The notes under the pieces were generated by a model. The model saw nothing but the letters and a program-made list of their open reading frames with translations. It was not told the origin of the DNA and did no database searches. The translations under genes and the position numbers were made by a program. Of a stretch of DNA of 64,000 nucleotides, positions 1 through 12,000 are shown in pieces (position 1 is the stretch's first letter; each line of letters begins with the position of its first letter). Where the stretch lies: contig NC_089274.1 of the NCBI RefSeq assembly GCF_963678975.1, forward strand, positions 23,211,133-23,275,132, written 5' to 3'. The stretch is from Dysidea avara (Eukaryota > Porifera > Demospongiae > Dictyoceratida > Dysideidae).

Positions 1-1
1 T

Positions 2-325
2 CCAACCGGTATAGCAGAATGTAACAGCCAGGAGGAATTGATTCGTAAATTTGTGGGTGATTTTGTTGTTTTAAAGCTTCACCCAGGGTATTACCAAGAT
101 TTTGCTAGATGTCTTGGGCTATCTGAGATTGACTATGCCCACATTAAACAGGACTATTCTGACCAAAATACCAAAGAACTATTATACCAGATAATCCGTG
201 TCTGGTTCGACACAAGAGGGTCTTCTGCTAATGTGAATACCTTTAATGATGCTCTACAAAAACTGAAACACAAGGGATTGCAAGACTTTTTTTTATTTTA
301 CTGTCAAGAGAACCGTAAGCCCTAG
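2..325 (+). CDS. Death-domain protein, C-terminal exon (5' part outside window)
   Basis: The frame is open from position 2 to the TAG at 323-325, giving 107 residues, so the window starts inside this exon and the true start lies upstream. Residues about 25-95 follow the death-domain pattern: a LHPGYYQDFARCLGLSE helix, an acidic turn, then ELLYQIIRVWFDTRG with the typical Trp, and a final NTFNDALQKL helix. Death domains are six-helix adaptor modules that self-associate in apoptosis and innate-immune signalling. Nothing upstream is visible, so the rest of the protein (kinase, ankyrin repeats, other adaptor modules) cannot be guessed. The protein ends about ten residues after the domain, so the domain is C-terminal. 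The 3' UTR follows directly, and its poly(A) signal resembles a SINE tail. The domain call is from pattern recognition of the translated exon. Confidence 0.75.
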   Translation, partial: PTGIAECNSQEELIRKFVGDFVVLKLHPGYYQDFARCLGLSEIDYAHIKQDYSDQNTKELLYQIIRVWFDTRGSSANVNTFNDALQKLKHKGLQDFFLFYCQENRKP

Positions 326-430
326 TGTTTGTAAACTGAATGTTTAAGTACATTTGTATGCACCAGATATATTTTTGTATGTGAATTTTGCAATACCTGC
401 TATCTGTATATTTTGTATAGCCATGTCAAT

Positions 431-470
431 GTTCAGTGCTGGCCACTGTAAAGCTCTAATAATAATAAAT
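431..470 (+). terminator. Poly(A) signal of the death-domain gene, SINE-tail-like
   Basis: AATAAA lies at 464-469, about 140 nt after the stop codon. The preceding bases (GTGCTGGCCACTGTAAAG) match the 3' tail of repeats near 36260 (GTGCTGGTCACTGTAAAG), 49395 and 49715, which also run into AATAAATAAA-type ends. The gene may therefore end in a captured SINE tail. Confidence 0.5.
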
Positions 471-493
471 TAAAAATTAAATAGAAGTATGTT

Positions 494-1232
494 TGTCCTG
501 TAACTTTGCCTTAACATAACTACTGGTCAGTGGAGCAATACCATGAGCCTGTGTTACAAGGTGTACTGGTGGTGACAAAAGCTTACATAAGGTGTTTCAC
601 AGCTGATGACATGCTGTATACTATGAGGTTGCCACACTAGGTCAAGTGTACTGAGACCTAGTAGAGACTGCATGCATCAAGAACTTCCACATACAGGTAG
701 TGGTAAAAAAAATGTGTAACCACAAACAGTCCCTATTAATGCTGACATAGCACAGTTAATGTAATGTACAATTAACTATAGACCATGTGCGTGCTAGGGC
801 GTGGCACTTTATTACATCATCAAAATAATGCATCCACCATTTTTTGAGGGCAAAATACATATGCATTCTTTGCCTAGGAAACTTTAAAATGCTAATACAA
901 AGGAATCGTACTGAAAGATAGAGTATTGCTGGTACAAAGTAAGTTACTAGGTAAAAGTACATATATATAACATACTTGCAGCATGGCAAATTATTCCGCT
1001 TAGGGAAGGTTTTTGTAATAGAACACTTGGTACTTTTGCCCTCACTTTTCTCGTAAACTATTGTGAAACTTGAAGCCGTAGCAACTTTTTTCCAGTTTTT
1101 TCCTGACCACGCCTTAGAATGCACAAGGTCTATTGTTTCTATAGTTCTGAAAAACGGATCGTTTTTGTTCACAGCTTGTAGCTGTCATCCCACCACTTTG
1201 GGATGTAAAACTTTCTGTACATAGTGACAGAT
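494..1232 (-). pseudogene. Decayed duplicate of the last three myosin exons
   Basis: This stretch repeats 2327-2796, which holds the last three exons of the myosin gene. On the minus strand it can be read as APLTSSYVKAKLQD (compare [14 protein letters not shown] in the real last exon), a damaged penultimate exon, and HPKVVG followed by AVNKNDPFF (compare AVNRNGLFF). Stops and frameshifts break every exon. The sequence between its last two exons has been enlarged by a MITE-like insertion (781-1130). It lies just past the true myosin stop, so it is a local tandem duplication of the gene's 3' end rather than a processed copy: intronic bases are kept. Confidence 0.65.
781..1130. mobile_element. 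MITE-like element in the myosin 3' duplicate
   Basis: The ends form an imperfect inverted repeat of about 24 bp: GACCATGTGCGTGCTAGG at 781 against the reverse complement of the bases ending at 1130. The interior is AT-rich and shows no coding. It interrupts the duplicated exon fragment, so it postdates the duplication. Confidence 0.45.
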
Positions 1233-1310
1233 CTCAAGCAGGGTTTTGTGGTATTGCCAAAAATCCTTATTCGGTATATTTTTAAAATAATACCTTGGTA
1301 TTACTAAATA

Positions 1311-1513
1311 CAGTGCTCCCTCAACTCATTGGGCCCTGAGTGTGTTCAGATCAGCACTGGTTCAGATAATCAAAAAGTTCAGATAATAGAAGCCCATTCA
1401 TTTATAGACAGAGCCTGTTAAATTACTCTAATGGAACACACAAAAAATACTCTAATAGAACAGTCACTTCACTGTTTGGATAAATCGATGGCCGGATAAT
1501 CAAGGGACCACTG
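1311..1513. mobile_element. Pogo/Tigger-type MITE (TA target site)
   Basis: It starts with CAGTGCTCCCTCAACTCATT and ends with the inverted counterpart GGATAATCAAGGGACCACTG, flanked by TA on both sides (1309-1310 and 1514-1515). CAGTG..CCCTC termini and a TA duplication are typical of pogo/Tigger non-autonomous elements. It carries one copy of the ACTCTAATAGA motif at 1448-1467. Related elements are at 15002-15207 and 45863-46085. Confidence 0.75.
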
Positions 1514-2267
1514 TATAGGTATTGCCCTTGATACTGTACAAAAATAATAGGTATATATAGAATAGGTAGCAAGACAAAGAAAAGTTTGCATTCAGCACCC
1601 ACTGATCTATATACATGCAAAAAATTTAATAACAGTACATCCTGAATTTTACTATTAAATAGGTGAGTAATAACAGATTTACCAGTCAAGAGAGACCAGC
1701 CATTTGATGGATGTATTGAAATATCCAATACAACAGGTTTGTTCTCATAAACAAAGTAAGGTAGAGTACCAGCAAATACTATCAACTATATAGATGAGCT
1801 GAAAATTCCTGACTACTATGAAACCCTCAAATTACTGTGGTGGTAAATTATATACGAACAATTTTCTTTCAAGAATGTCCTCCATTTTCTTACCATAATT
1901 CTGGATAGTGCCTCAAAAATTTGCATCACAGCATTTCAAAAGATATTTATGGCACAGGACTGCAGGGAGTAGCTACGTCCTACTTAGAACTCACTGTATC
2001 TTGTAATTTATAATTAACTTTAGATGTAGTTATAGCATATAATGTTTTTGTATTTCTCACCCTTGCCATGCCCACATTGGCTTCACTTTTGAACCAGTCT
2101 TTGAGGTCGCATGTGACTGAGGTTTGTCATATACTTAGTGTATTACATTCTCTCATTTAATAATGATGGTTTTCAATCAGGATTTGTTATAGATACATAC
2201 GTGTTAGCATTAGTTTGACTATTGCAAATATCTGTCTGTATAACTGTTTATGTACATGTCACGTATT

Positions 2268-5200
2268 TTATGCTAAGTACATGGATGATCCTCTCACAAC
2301 ACCCTTAATATCATCTTCTTTACGTTGTTCCTGTAACCTTGCCTTAACATAGCTACTGATAAGTGGAGCAATCTCACGACCCTGTGTGTGTACTAGTGTT
2401 ACAAGATGTACTAGTGGTAACATACAAGCTTACATAAGGTGTTTCACACCTGATGACACGCTGTACCATGAGGTTGCCACACTTTAGGTCAATATATTGT
2501 CTTCCTGAGTGAGACCTCAACTTTCTAGTAGAGACTATCTCATGGAAGGGAAATGATAGCAAACTCTCCTATGAGGTGAACAATGACAGTCATTAGTTAT
2601 GTAACCACAAACCACATGTGGGTTCAGTGATAAATCCCTTTTATTTATGTTTAGATGGTACAATTAAGTGAGTGTAACACATTGTTGGGTTAACATACTC
2701 TAGTTTTGCTGCTGAGGAAGAATAGACCATTCCTGTTCACAGCTAGTATACATTCTCCCACCACTTTAGGATGTGAAACACTCTGTGTATGGATAGTACA
2801 TAAGGTCATCACTTACAAGTAATTCTTACCATGATAGGGAAGAATCTTGAGGCATACATTGGAAATTTCATTATGACATCTACAAAAGTAGGATCATAAG
2901 AACAGTATATTGTACTTTGTGTGGGAGGATCAAAGTGCTGAAGTGTACCATAGTTACCATAAAGTATCATAGTACATGATTGAGCAGATACAATACGTGG
3001 GCTAATATAGTAGTCATGTGGAAATTACAGTACAGGAACGTTACGAAAACAACCCCACCAGTTTGCTATACAATACATCATAATTATAAACAGATAGTCT
3101 GATCACCAGCAGTATAATTGATGAACACTCCAAACAAGATAACCAGTATAATAATTAACACTTAAGGCACTGCCGTGCTTGTGTGTACAAAAATACAGCA
3201 CTCGGAAGAGTGTGTGTCTTGAGACTAATATACAGTACTTGGCTTTGCCTCATGCTGTATTAGCCTCTCAACACTCCCCCTTGTGGTGCATTTTCTGTAC
3301 ACACATGCGGGAGTGCTTTAACTATAATGTGTTTACATATTACCTACCCATGAATTTGTCCCTTGCACCTTTCACTGTTAAGTGTTGTGCAGTGGACTGG
3401 AAGTGAAGTTGTACTTTATCCAGCCATTGTTGTGGTTTGAATTGTCGTGATACTGATGGTGGTATTAACTTGGCTGTCTGCTTGCTACATGGTATACAGC
3501 ATACATATTACAAACATTTGTAATGCACTATGTACACAAAAATCTGAAGACTTTGACTGTCATATACATGATCATGCCTACCCAGTAAAACAATGGGCCA
3601 CATGTGCACTACTCAGGTACTATGAGTCAATTCTCCTGGAGGTATATAGGACTGGTACTCCGCAAGAGGCTGTTCCATAATGTCTCGCATGTGAAAAAAC
3701 CTACTAAAGTCCCACCTGAACTTCATCTGTTTGTGAGACATGGACATCATAAGTGATATCCCACTAAAGCATCTGTTTCCACATGCAGTGGAACACATAC
3801 ATGTAGCCACATAATGTACCGCAAGAAAACACCACACAGTACATTCACTACTAACAGTGAAGGAAGATCAGTCTCTCCTCGTGCTCTATGTTGGAGTGCA
3901 GCTAACAAACAGACAGTATCCATCAACTGTTGTGACATCACTCCCCCATCCAGTTGAACAAGATGTGCTCTCATGAAATCAGGCACAGCCTAAATGAAAG
4001 CCACATAACCTTCATCAGTACAGTCTCAATTCTACCTGATGATAGAGTACACTGCTATATAATGAGTTCTCCAAATTCCATGAATTGAACCACATCAACT
4101 TCTGAAAGCACAACTTGTAGTTGAGGTTCTGACTGTCCAACATGGCACACACATCTTGTACGTACTCGTGTGGTGAAATAGGCAATGGTAGTGTGTCTGT
4201 ATAAGCTGATTAGTACAACACTATAGCTACTAGCAGCACACTTACGCTTCCCTAGGTCAGCATGTATACCAAATTCTTCAATGTCAGATTCTCCCAATAG
4301 GTTGAGCATAGTACATAATTCCTTTAGTAAATCATATGAGGTCTATACAGTTACATAAAATGTAAAATATAGCAAGATATGAAGACAGACAGACTTACAG
4401 TACATATTCTAACTCTCAATACTTTACTGTCATCTCCAGGCAAGTGGATGACTTGACGTTTTACAAAACGACCCACCTATTGGACACCAAACTGTCTTAA
4501 CACAACAGCAATCATAAGACATCCTACTATTATTGCTTCTATCTCTTCTTCCCCTGGTGGATTCTTCCTTCCACCATATCTGATTGTCTTCCTTAAGTTA
4601 GAATCACACATGCTGGCCATTGCTATAAAATAAAGTTATAAGCAATGTGTGCATACACTAGCTGTGTGGTACCATGGAATTCTCTCTTAGAGTCAGAACT
4701 GTTAGCTTGTAGGTAGCTCAACATATAAGGCAGTAGCAGCTCTGAACAGTTAAGGTATCCAGTACAGATGACTAACAATTTCCACCCACGCTCACAACTA
4801 TCACTAGTGGACCATGACACACAGTACAACCTGACCATGTAGTGCATTATACTCACTTCTTACTGCTCTTATTGCTGGTGGTCTGTTTCACCAGTTGACA
4901 ATAGATCTCATCCTGTAGTTCAGGGTGTTCACGGGCTGCCTATAAATCATACAGAATGGTCAAAGTTGTGAGTGACCATATATAGCTAGTGTGGACAGCA
5001 CCTTGAGAATAGCCATCACCAGTTCCTTCTCACTCTTTCCTTTACTCATGTAATCTCCCATGAACTTCATGATGTCTATGAATGAGTGTTGCACATTAAA
5101 TGTTTAGTAATGTGTGTGCATGGTTCCTTGTATATAGATGCAGGTATCCATGCATTAAATTAACTATGTACCCCCCCCCCCCCCCCCCCCCCCAAAGTGC

Positions 5201-5946
5201 TTCCACATATGTTAAAACATAAGCAAACTCTTGTTTCACTGAATACCCAGTGAAAAACTGGCATGAGTCAGGTGTTATGAGTCAATGCAGGTAAATTTCA
5301 TGCAGAGGTTATCCGTTTACGTCATTTTAAGTTAGTAACGGTTACTAGCCACCATGTTTTTGAGGCATAAATCAATGGGACCCATGCGAGAAATTGAAAC
5401 TTTTTGCGATTTTTGCACAATTTAAGAAAGACTTGGGGGAATCGCTACACAGAGTGAGTTAGTTATACTAATAGCCAATTGAAGAACTGGAATAGAGGGG
5501 ACTGGCAGTACAAGCCAGTGAGCAGCTGGAGTTTAATGGCCCTGTTTCTTCCAGCTGCGAAGCAATATGAATAACACAACAAATGCTCTACAGCTTTCTT
5601 ATTTTCACCAGCGTTCTTCGGCTTGCAACTCACTCTTACCTCACGTATTCACAAAGATAACCTGTAATTATATGGAAAATATTTAGTGTGATGTCAAACA
5701 TATAACCTCTATAGTACCCTGTCTCTAAGACGAAAGTGTGAGCAGTTAAAGTCTCACTTGAACCTCACTCATTATGTAAAACATGGACAGTTAGTATTTA
5801 TCAGTACACCAGGTCCTCATTAATTGAGCCGGGTATACTGGAGTAAGCAAACATCAACAACAGCAACTGGGTACAACTGGACATCAAACCTGGGACTTTG
5901 TGATTACCAAGCCAGTGTTCCAACCACTGATTGCTGCCTCATTACA

Positions 5947-6025
<79 letters not shown>

Positions 6026-9000
6026 TGCATGCATGTGTGCATTTACACATACACAGTATATACAAAATTAATTGTCACTCACTTAGGAAACACTCCACAG
6101 CCAATTTGTTCAGTTGTAAGTTAGTAGAATCCAACTTCAGTAAGGATACTGGCAGTGGAGACTGTATAGTAGACATACACAACTAATAGTACACCATTTA
6201 GTCCCCCAACTTTACCTTGGAGAATTTTACCAGGTCAGCAATATCTGACCAAGTCCATGACTGCTTTGTCTTCAATTGACCTGCACACCAAATAATTACA
6301 ATTTATGCTATAAATATACTAACTCTTTCCTCTGATGGTGCCCATGAATTTCAGACCTCTCAAAGTTCCTTCCATCTTACGCTGTAAATCCACCCTGAAA
6401 TATATGAGTTATGGGAGTAGACTGTTTAATATGGATTCCTTAGGGCAAAAATATTCTTATACTTTAAGACCCTAATTAAGTGTTTGGATTATTTATGCAG
6501 GTATCCTCATTTGTTTCATTGTAGTCAGATATACAGTACGATGTAGTTACATTATAATGTCACCTTTCCTGGCCTTGTCTGAAATGTTCCATAGCAAATT
6601 TCATCATGGATAGTTTCCCTTCAGAGCCTTCTCTGGCAATAGCAGTACTGGAGAGGTTTGATTTGCTTGGAGCCACACTTGAAGTGCTAACAACTTTGGA
6701 CTAAAGTTAGCAACAACAACAACAAAATTTAATTAATAGCTAATACAACAAATTGTAACTGACCATTATTTTTGATTTCTTGTCAGAGGCAACTACTCTA
6801 GCTCTCTAAAATAAACAAGTTTACAAAATTATATACAGAAATGAATAATATACTTCGATAGCTTCTTTAGTAGCACGTAGGCCAACTATGGACTGGACAT
6901 ATTCAGTTGGGAAACTGCCATGGCTTCCTTCATATTCTCCATACATCCACCCTATAGATGTGGTAGACTCTATTAGAGTATGTACAACTAGTGGTCTCTA
7001 TCTACCTTCATCTACACCTTCCTTGGGTATTATCTTAATAACGGCACCTCCAGGGAAGGACAACAGTGATGCCTCTTTTGTGAAATAGTCAAACAGAGCA
7101 AGAGCAAAGTGTACTTCCTGAGACACACAGTAATAAAATGAACAAAATGCTTATAGTACCTTTGTGAGCTCTGTTATTTGAGAATTGATGAGAGATGATA
7201 GCTGACTAGCCTGTGTATTCATAATAACTAACACATTAGATGATGTTGTATGCTTACATGTGGTGTCTTGAATTTAAGTTTCTTATTCTTGAGAATGATC
7301 TTACACTCATCCTTCTCTGTGTTTATATCATGAATGGCATCAAAACTGCATGAATAAACATGTGGCATTGAGTTAATCATATATCTGGCTTGCCTATATT
7401 TCTCAGTGACCTCCAGCAGGTCTCCTGCTGTTGATTGTGTAATGATTAGTACGCCGATGTGAGTTACTCCAACATGAGTCACAGTATTACCATCCTTGTT
7501 TTTATCCTGTCAATGATAGTCACATATCTTAATAGGACTGCAAATAACTTTTTGGCAACTGGTAATTCGTGCAGAAATTAATGCTACTTTCAATTTATTA
7601 AACTATGAGGTTAGATGTATCAAACAGTATGGTAGTACTGTTTAAGTAAGGATCCCCCAGAAATGACGTGCGCCACCTAAAATGCCACCTTTAAAATCAT
7701 CCTAGAGACATCTTACACCATGAAAATCACCTTTATGGAATAATATTAGTCCATCTAACATGAAATACAGCATTAAAACAAGAAAACACTAAAAATCTCC
7801 AAAACTCGAAATTTCATCTCACTCACTCATTCACTCACTGACCACAGTTGCAAGCCTAGAGCCCAAACAAAGCAGCGCACGGTCATCATTTTACGTCACA
7901 ACAACAAACTCACCAGTGGGATGTGCCTTTTGGGGTCCCAACGAGTGTACACCCTGTGCACCTTGTCTTTCCTTTTATCTTCAATCAGGTTGGTTGACTT
8001 CTTCTTCAAGCATCGAAACCATACCGAGGCATTAATTTTTCGTATCAACATTTTTCTGCAGACACCACAAAATTATTTCAGAAAGTGCTTATGCTGCTGA
8101 AAGAGCAGGGTTTCAAGTGCTGCATGTGAAGGCTGCTGAATTGTCACTTCTACTTTTGCCAACACCTGGACTGCAATCAACGAAGAAATTTCTTACTTAA
8201 TAGACAGACTAATACTCGACGGCTTGTTCCTCTGAATACACTGACTCAGCCACTCAGTGCCAGACGACGAGATCGAGCAAGTGATTGGATAGTACTCGAG
8301 TGGAAATTGTATTACTTCATCCTGTTAGTCGAGACTAAGTCCCAGACAACTGAAAGGGCTTGTTTGTTCGAACAACTTCCGGCCCAGGTGAATAGAATGC
8401 GGACCATCATACTGAGACAGGTCATAGATCTGAGCGCCACTGCTATTACGATCACAGGGGTGGATCCAGACTTTTTGAAAGGGGGTTCCACTCTGGAATT
8501 GCAACTTCAGCCTAGCTGTGAGTTGAAGGTCAAAAAAAAGAGGTCATTACCTGCTGACAATAGCTGCCCCTCACCAGCTAGGTATATTTATAGCTACATA
8601 GATGGTTTGCTATACTGCTCCTTTAAAGAATACTGTGACTGCTCTATTAGAGTATCTCGAGTGAAAGACTCTTACAAAAACGGGGTTCCATGGAACCCTT
8701 TGAATCCCCCCCTGGATACACCCCTGGATCAAAGGTAAGTTATGCAAGCTACTACGGGCTTATGTGCTTCCAATTTTGGCACAGTACGTACTTTAATAAG
8801 CTGTACAGGAACTTACTAGCTCACAAGTTACACTGTAACTAGCTGTGCTACAACAACAAAACTAAACAAACTAGTATTTTTAAAAATTGTTAATTCAAAA
8901 ATGAAGTAGGGATCTATGCAATAAAAAGTAGTGAAACAAGAGATGAATGATGGTATTACAGCATAGCTTGATGGGAAAGTCCCTACTTTGGCACATTAGC

Positions 9001-12000
9001 TATAATTTTGCTCAGTGTCAAAGTAGGGACTTCCCACTGAACTATGCTGTAATACCATCATTCATCTTTTGTTTCACTACATTGCATTGCATAGATCCCT
9101 ATTTTTTGAATTAACAATTTTTAAACATAATACTAGTACAATCCATGCATGCAGTAATCTACTATTGCTCAAGAAATAAAATCAAGTTGAGAAGGAAGAC
9201 CTTGATCTTGAGGTATTAATTAGTATGAGAAATTTCACAATTAAATATGCTTACTGTACCTTAACAGCAAACAATCTGGCAAAGTAACAATCACATTTTC
9301 TAGCTAGTTCAACCAACTGCTTCATACCATCATTGTCCACATAGCAACGCTCTGGAGTGATGCTACGTTGATCTAAATATTATAAATTGACATTTCACAA
9401 TGATATTATAATAACAACTAACCAAGCCATTGCTTGATAGTTTGCTTCTCCTTAACAGATAATCTCACACATGTGTTAGAGAACAAGTCCACTACAACCT
9501 AGTGCATATGTGTTGATATACATTTATTACAATAGCCAGTACAATAATCTTACTTGATGAAACACTAATTCTATCATCTTGGGGTCATCTACTCTCTCCA
9601 ATGGTGTAAAATACTGTAATAAAAGTGGTCAAATATTTATAGATTCCTTGAAGGGTTTTGTTACCTCTTTGCGTAAAATAAAGTTCCAGGCAGGGTCTTT
9701 GTATGAAGTAGTGGAGGTCTTGATGGGATCATATACTGATATATTTTGGGCAGGACGAGGTGGTATATTCTTCTCAGGATCAACAGTTCTGACTGCAGCA
9801 TGAGCAGTAACTTTTGTCCCAGGTCTGTAAAGTGATTTGGTGCGAGCAACCTTCATGCTGGCTCTACGCTGAACACTATTTGGAGACAAAAATTGTATTT
9901 GCTGTTCCAACTGCTTTGATAACTTGCGGACCATTACTCTAGAAGGAATGGGTTCAACAATGTCTACTGAGTCTGCATCAGGGGTCATCTGTCTGCTGAT
10001 TTTTCTTTTCTGGACTACCTGTGAAGATGCTTGTGTAACCTCCTTCTTAGATTCCACCATCTGTTGCATTCTTGTTTGACTAGTGGCTGGAGTAACACCA
10101 GCAGACTCTTCCCCCATAAAATCTGGTGGTGGGGGTACTATTAAACTTTCTATATCTACAGGACTGTTGTTGTTAACACTGGAACTGGAAACTAGTGGTG
10201 ATATTGGAAGATTATGTTTTGATGTAATGGAAGATCCTGAGTGCTGTGATTGTACAACAGTTACTTGTTTGGTGAGGACTGTCTGTGAACGTGAGATCTG
10301 TTGTGTTGCAGTGACCACTTGACTTGTAGCAGAGCCACTAGCTGTCATAACTTGCTGGGATGATGCACCACTCTGTTGTGCTGGAACAATTTCAGCTACA
10401 TGTGAAGACAATTTTTGCTTAACGTCTAGAATTGGTGTAGTAGATGGGATGGAGGGTTTGTTTGGCTTTGCAGCAGTGGTTGGAGCTGGAGGTTTCTCTA
10501 CAGGAAGTGGGGGAGGGGGTGGAGGAGGGGGAGGAACTGAACTTGGCTGAAGGGGTGGAGTACTTAGTGCTGGAGGAAGGGGTGGAGCTGGGGATGCACT
10601 AAGTTTTGGAGCAGTGAGCGGTGCTGGGGACTTTGAAGCAGTGGATGGAGCTGGAAGCTTGCCTCCAGGAAGCAGAGGAGGGGGTGGAGGAGGGGGAGGA
10701 GCTGATGATGTGGGTGGAGCACCAAGTAGTGGAAGCAGGGATGGAGTTAAGGATTTCTTGGGCTTTGGAGCAGTGAGTGGAGCTGGTAGCTTGCTTGTAG
10801 GGAGTGTAGGGGGAGGGGGTGGAGCTGTGCTTGGAGGGGGTGGGAGAGTAGTAGGAGGTGCTATTAATGATGATGGAAAGGGAGGGGGTGGGGGAGCAGG
10901 AGGTGGGGCTGAAGACCCACCTGATGACTGTCCAGGAGGTGATGAAGTTGTTCCTTTTCCATCTCCTTTGCCTCCACCTCCTTTGATAGCATCAGCTAAG
11001 GTATCAGGATCAATTTCTTCATCCAACATTGGTTGGAATAGTTGATCCAAGAAGTTATTCATTACATCTTGTTCAGCATTCACAGGAGGTAAAGCTACAC
11101 TATCTCTGTGTATATGTATAATTCACCTAGAACACATAATTATTCTGACAGTGTGCATACCTGCGAGTAGACTTTTGTTTTGGCTGGCCATACTGGTACA
11201 CAAGGTGATGCGATGGTTGACTTGGGAAATGTGGCGGGGTCTCCATCATAGATATTGCGTCCAGTATGTAACCATGTCCAGCAAGATCTTGTCGCATCTG
11301 ATCATCTTCTACAGATAGTGACCATCCTTCAAGCGATGTCACCCCCCTTAGTACAAAAAAAGAGAAGACATTTATATATATATATATAAGTTATAATGCA
11401 CTTACTTGTGCTGTGCTAGTTTCTCTGCAATTTCTGCTGCAGTTGTCCATGAATCCAAAGCAAAATTACCCTTCTCTCCTGTAAGAAACTCTCTTGTATT
11501 AATTTTAATACTTTGTTTCATACCCAATGGATAAGAGAATGGTAGGGACATGCCTTCAAAAGCTCTAGCAGACTGCCACTCTAGGAAGCATGGAGGAAAA
11601 ACCCTAGGGATATCTTTTGGAGATGTCTGTAGCAGTTTTCTTTGGCAGAATGCCTTGTATCCATTGTAAGCATAACTTGACACATAGCTAAGAAGATAAA
11701 AATAAAAATCGTAATACTGTTATATTAAAAGGCTAATCTGGGAATCCAACCCAAGACCTTCTGCATGTAAAGCAGATGTAATAACCTCTTCACAAGTGAA
11801 CCATTGGCACACATTCAGGATGCTTACTGTAAGTTGACAAGGAAAAATAATCATGTTATTACATTACAAAAAAAAAGAAAGAAAACTCATGGCTCATCTA
11901 GGGATTGAACCCAGGACCTTCTGCGTGTAAAGCAGATGTGATAACCACTACACCAATGAACCACTGACACAAGTGAAACACCATTCCATACTTACTTAAG

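Larger units (their letters stand above)
2268..6700 (-). other. MYO15: Myosin exons 44-61: second MyTH4 and C-terminal FERM
   Basis: Exons: 6564-6700, 6324-6394, 6216-6280, 6083-6161, 5002-5075 ([12 protein letters not shown]), 4857-4939 ([14 protein letters not shown]), 4673-4803 ([15 protein letters not shown]), 4528-4622 ([14 protein letters not shown]), 4399-4476 ([11 protein letters not shown]), 4246-4342, 4036-4196, 3856-3989, 3621-3700, 3348-3473 ([18 protein letters not shown]), 2830-2879 ([13 protein letters not shown]), 2699-2782 ([14 protein letters not shown]), 2434-2568 ([17 protein letters not shown]), 2268-2381 ([16 protein letters not shown] to stop). MyTH4-FERM supramodules bind microtubules or cargo. 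F1, F2 and F3 lobes are all represented. Exon 3621-3700 starts at the GTTTTTTC acceptor, which is the only one keeping frame. Confidence 0.85.
6764..9613 (-). other. MYO15: Myosin exons 34-43: FERM-like lobe and SH3 domain
   Basis: Exons: 9554-9613, 9423-9498, 9255-9372 ([10 protein letters not shown]; donor gtaagc after GTACA keeps phase), 7914-8055, 7394-7506 ([21 protein letters not shown]3-like; uses a GC donor, GCAAGC), 7258-7345, 7160-7210, 7006-7117 (SH3 start: ALFDYF and SLLSFPGG), 6854-6951 (SH3 end: [19 protein letters not shown]), 6764-6805. The SH3 ligand-face residues (ALFDY, GW, FP, Y) are kept. Introns here hold two MITEs (8455-8726, 8870-9137). The 54-bp intron 6952-7005 contains a copy of the recurrent CTCTATTAGAG motif. 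Confidence 0.85.

Noticed and set aside
756-1172. 138-codon minus-strand frame
   Set aside because: Only its first residues (NKNDPFF) match a protein, as part of the duplicated myosin exon. The rest runs into an intron and a MITE.
1423-1785. 120-codon minus-strand frame near the myosin 3' end, considered as a FERM exon
   Set aside because: The FERM F3 exons were found at 2268-2782 with correct phases. This frame overlaps a MITE end and has no domain similarity.
2880-3010. Open minus-strand reading upstream of exon 2830-2879 (ending [13 protein letters not shown])
   Set aside because: The exon at 3348-3473 supplies the expected FERM helix with matching phase (GARDKFM then DVIMKF), so this stretch is intron.
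10614-11045. Gly-rich open frame on the + strand
   Set aside because: It is the antisense of the proline-rich myosin exon; CCX codons give GGX on the other strand. No start context or splice support.
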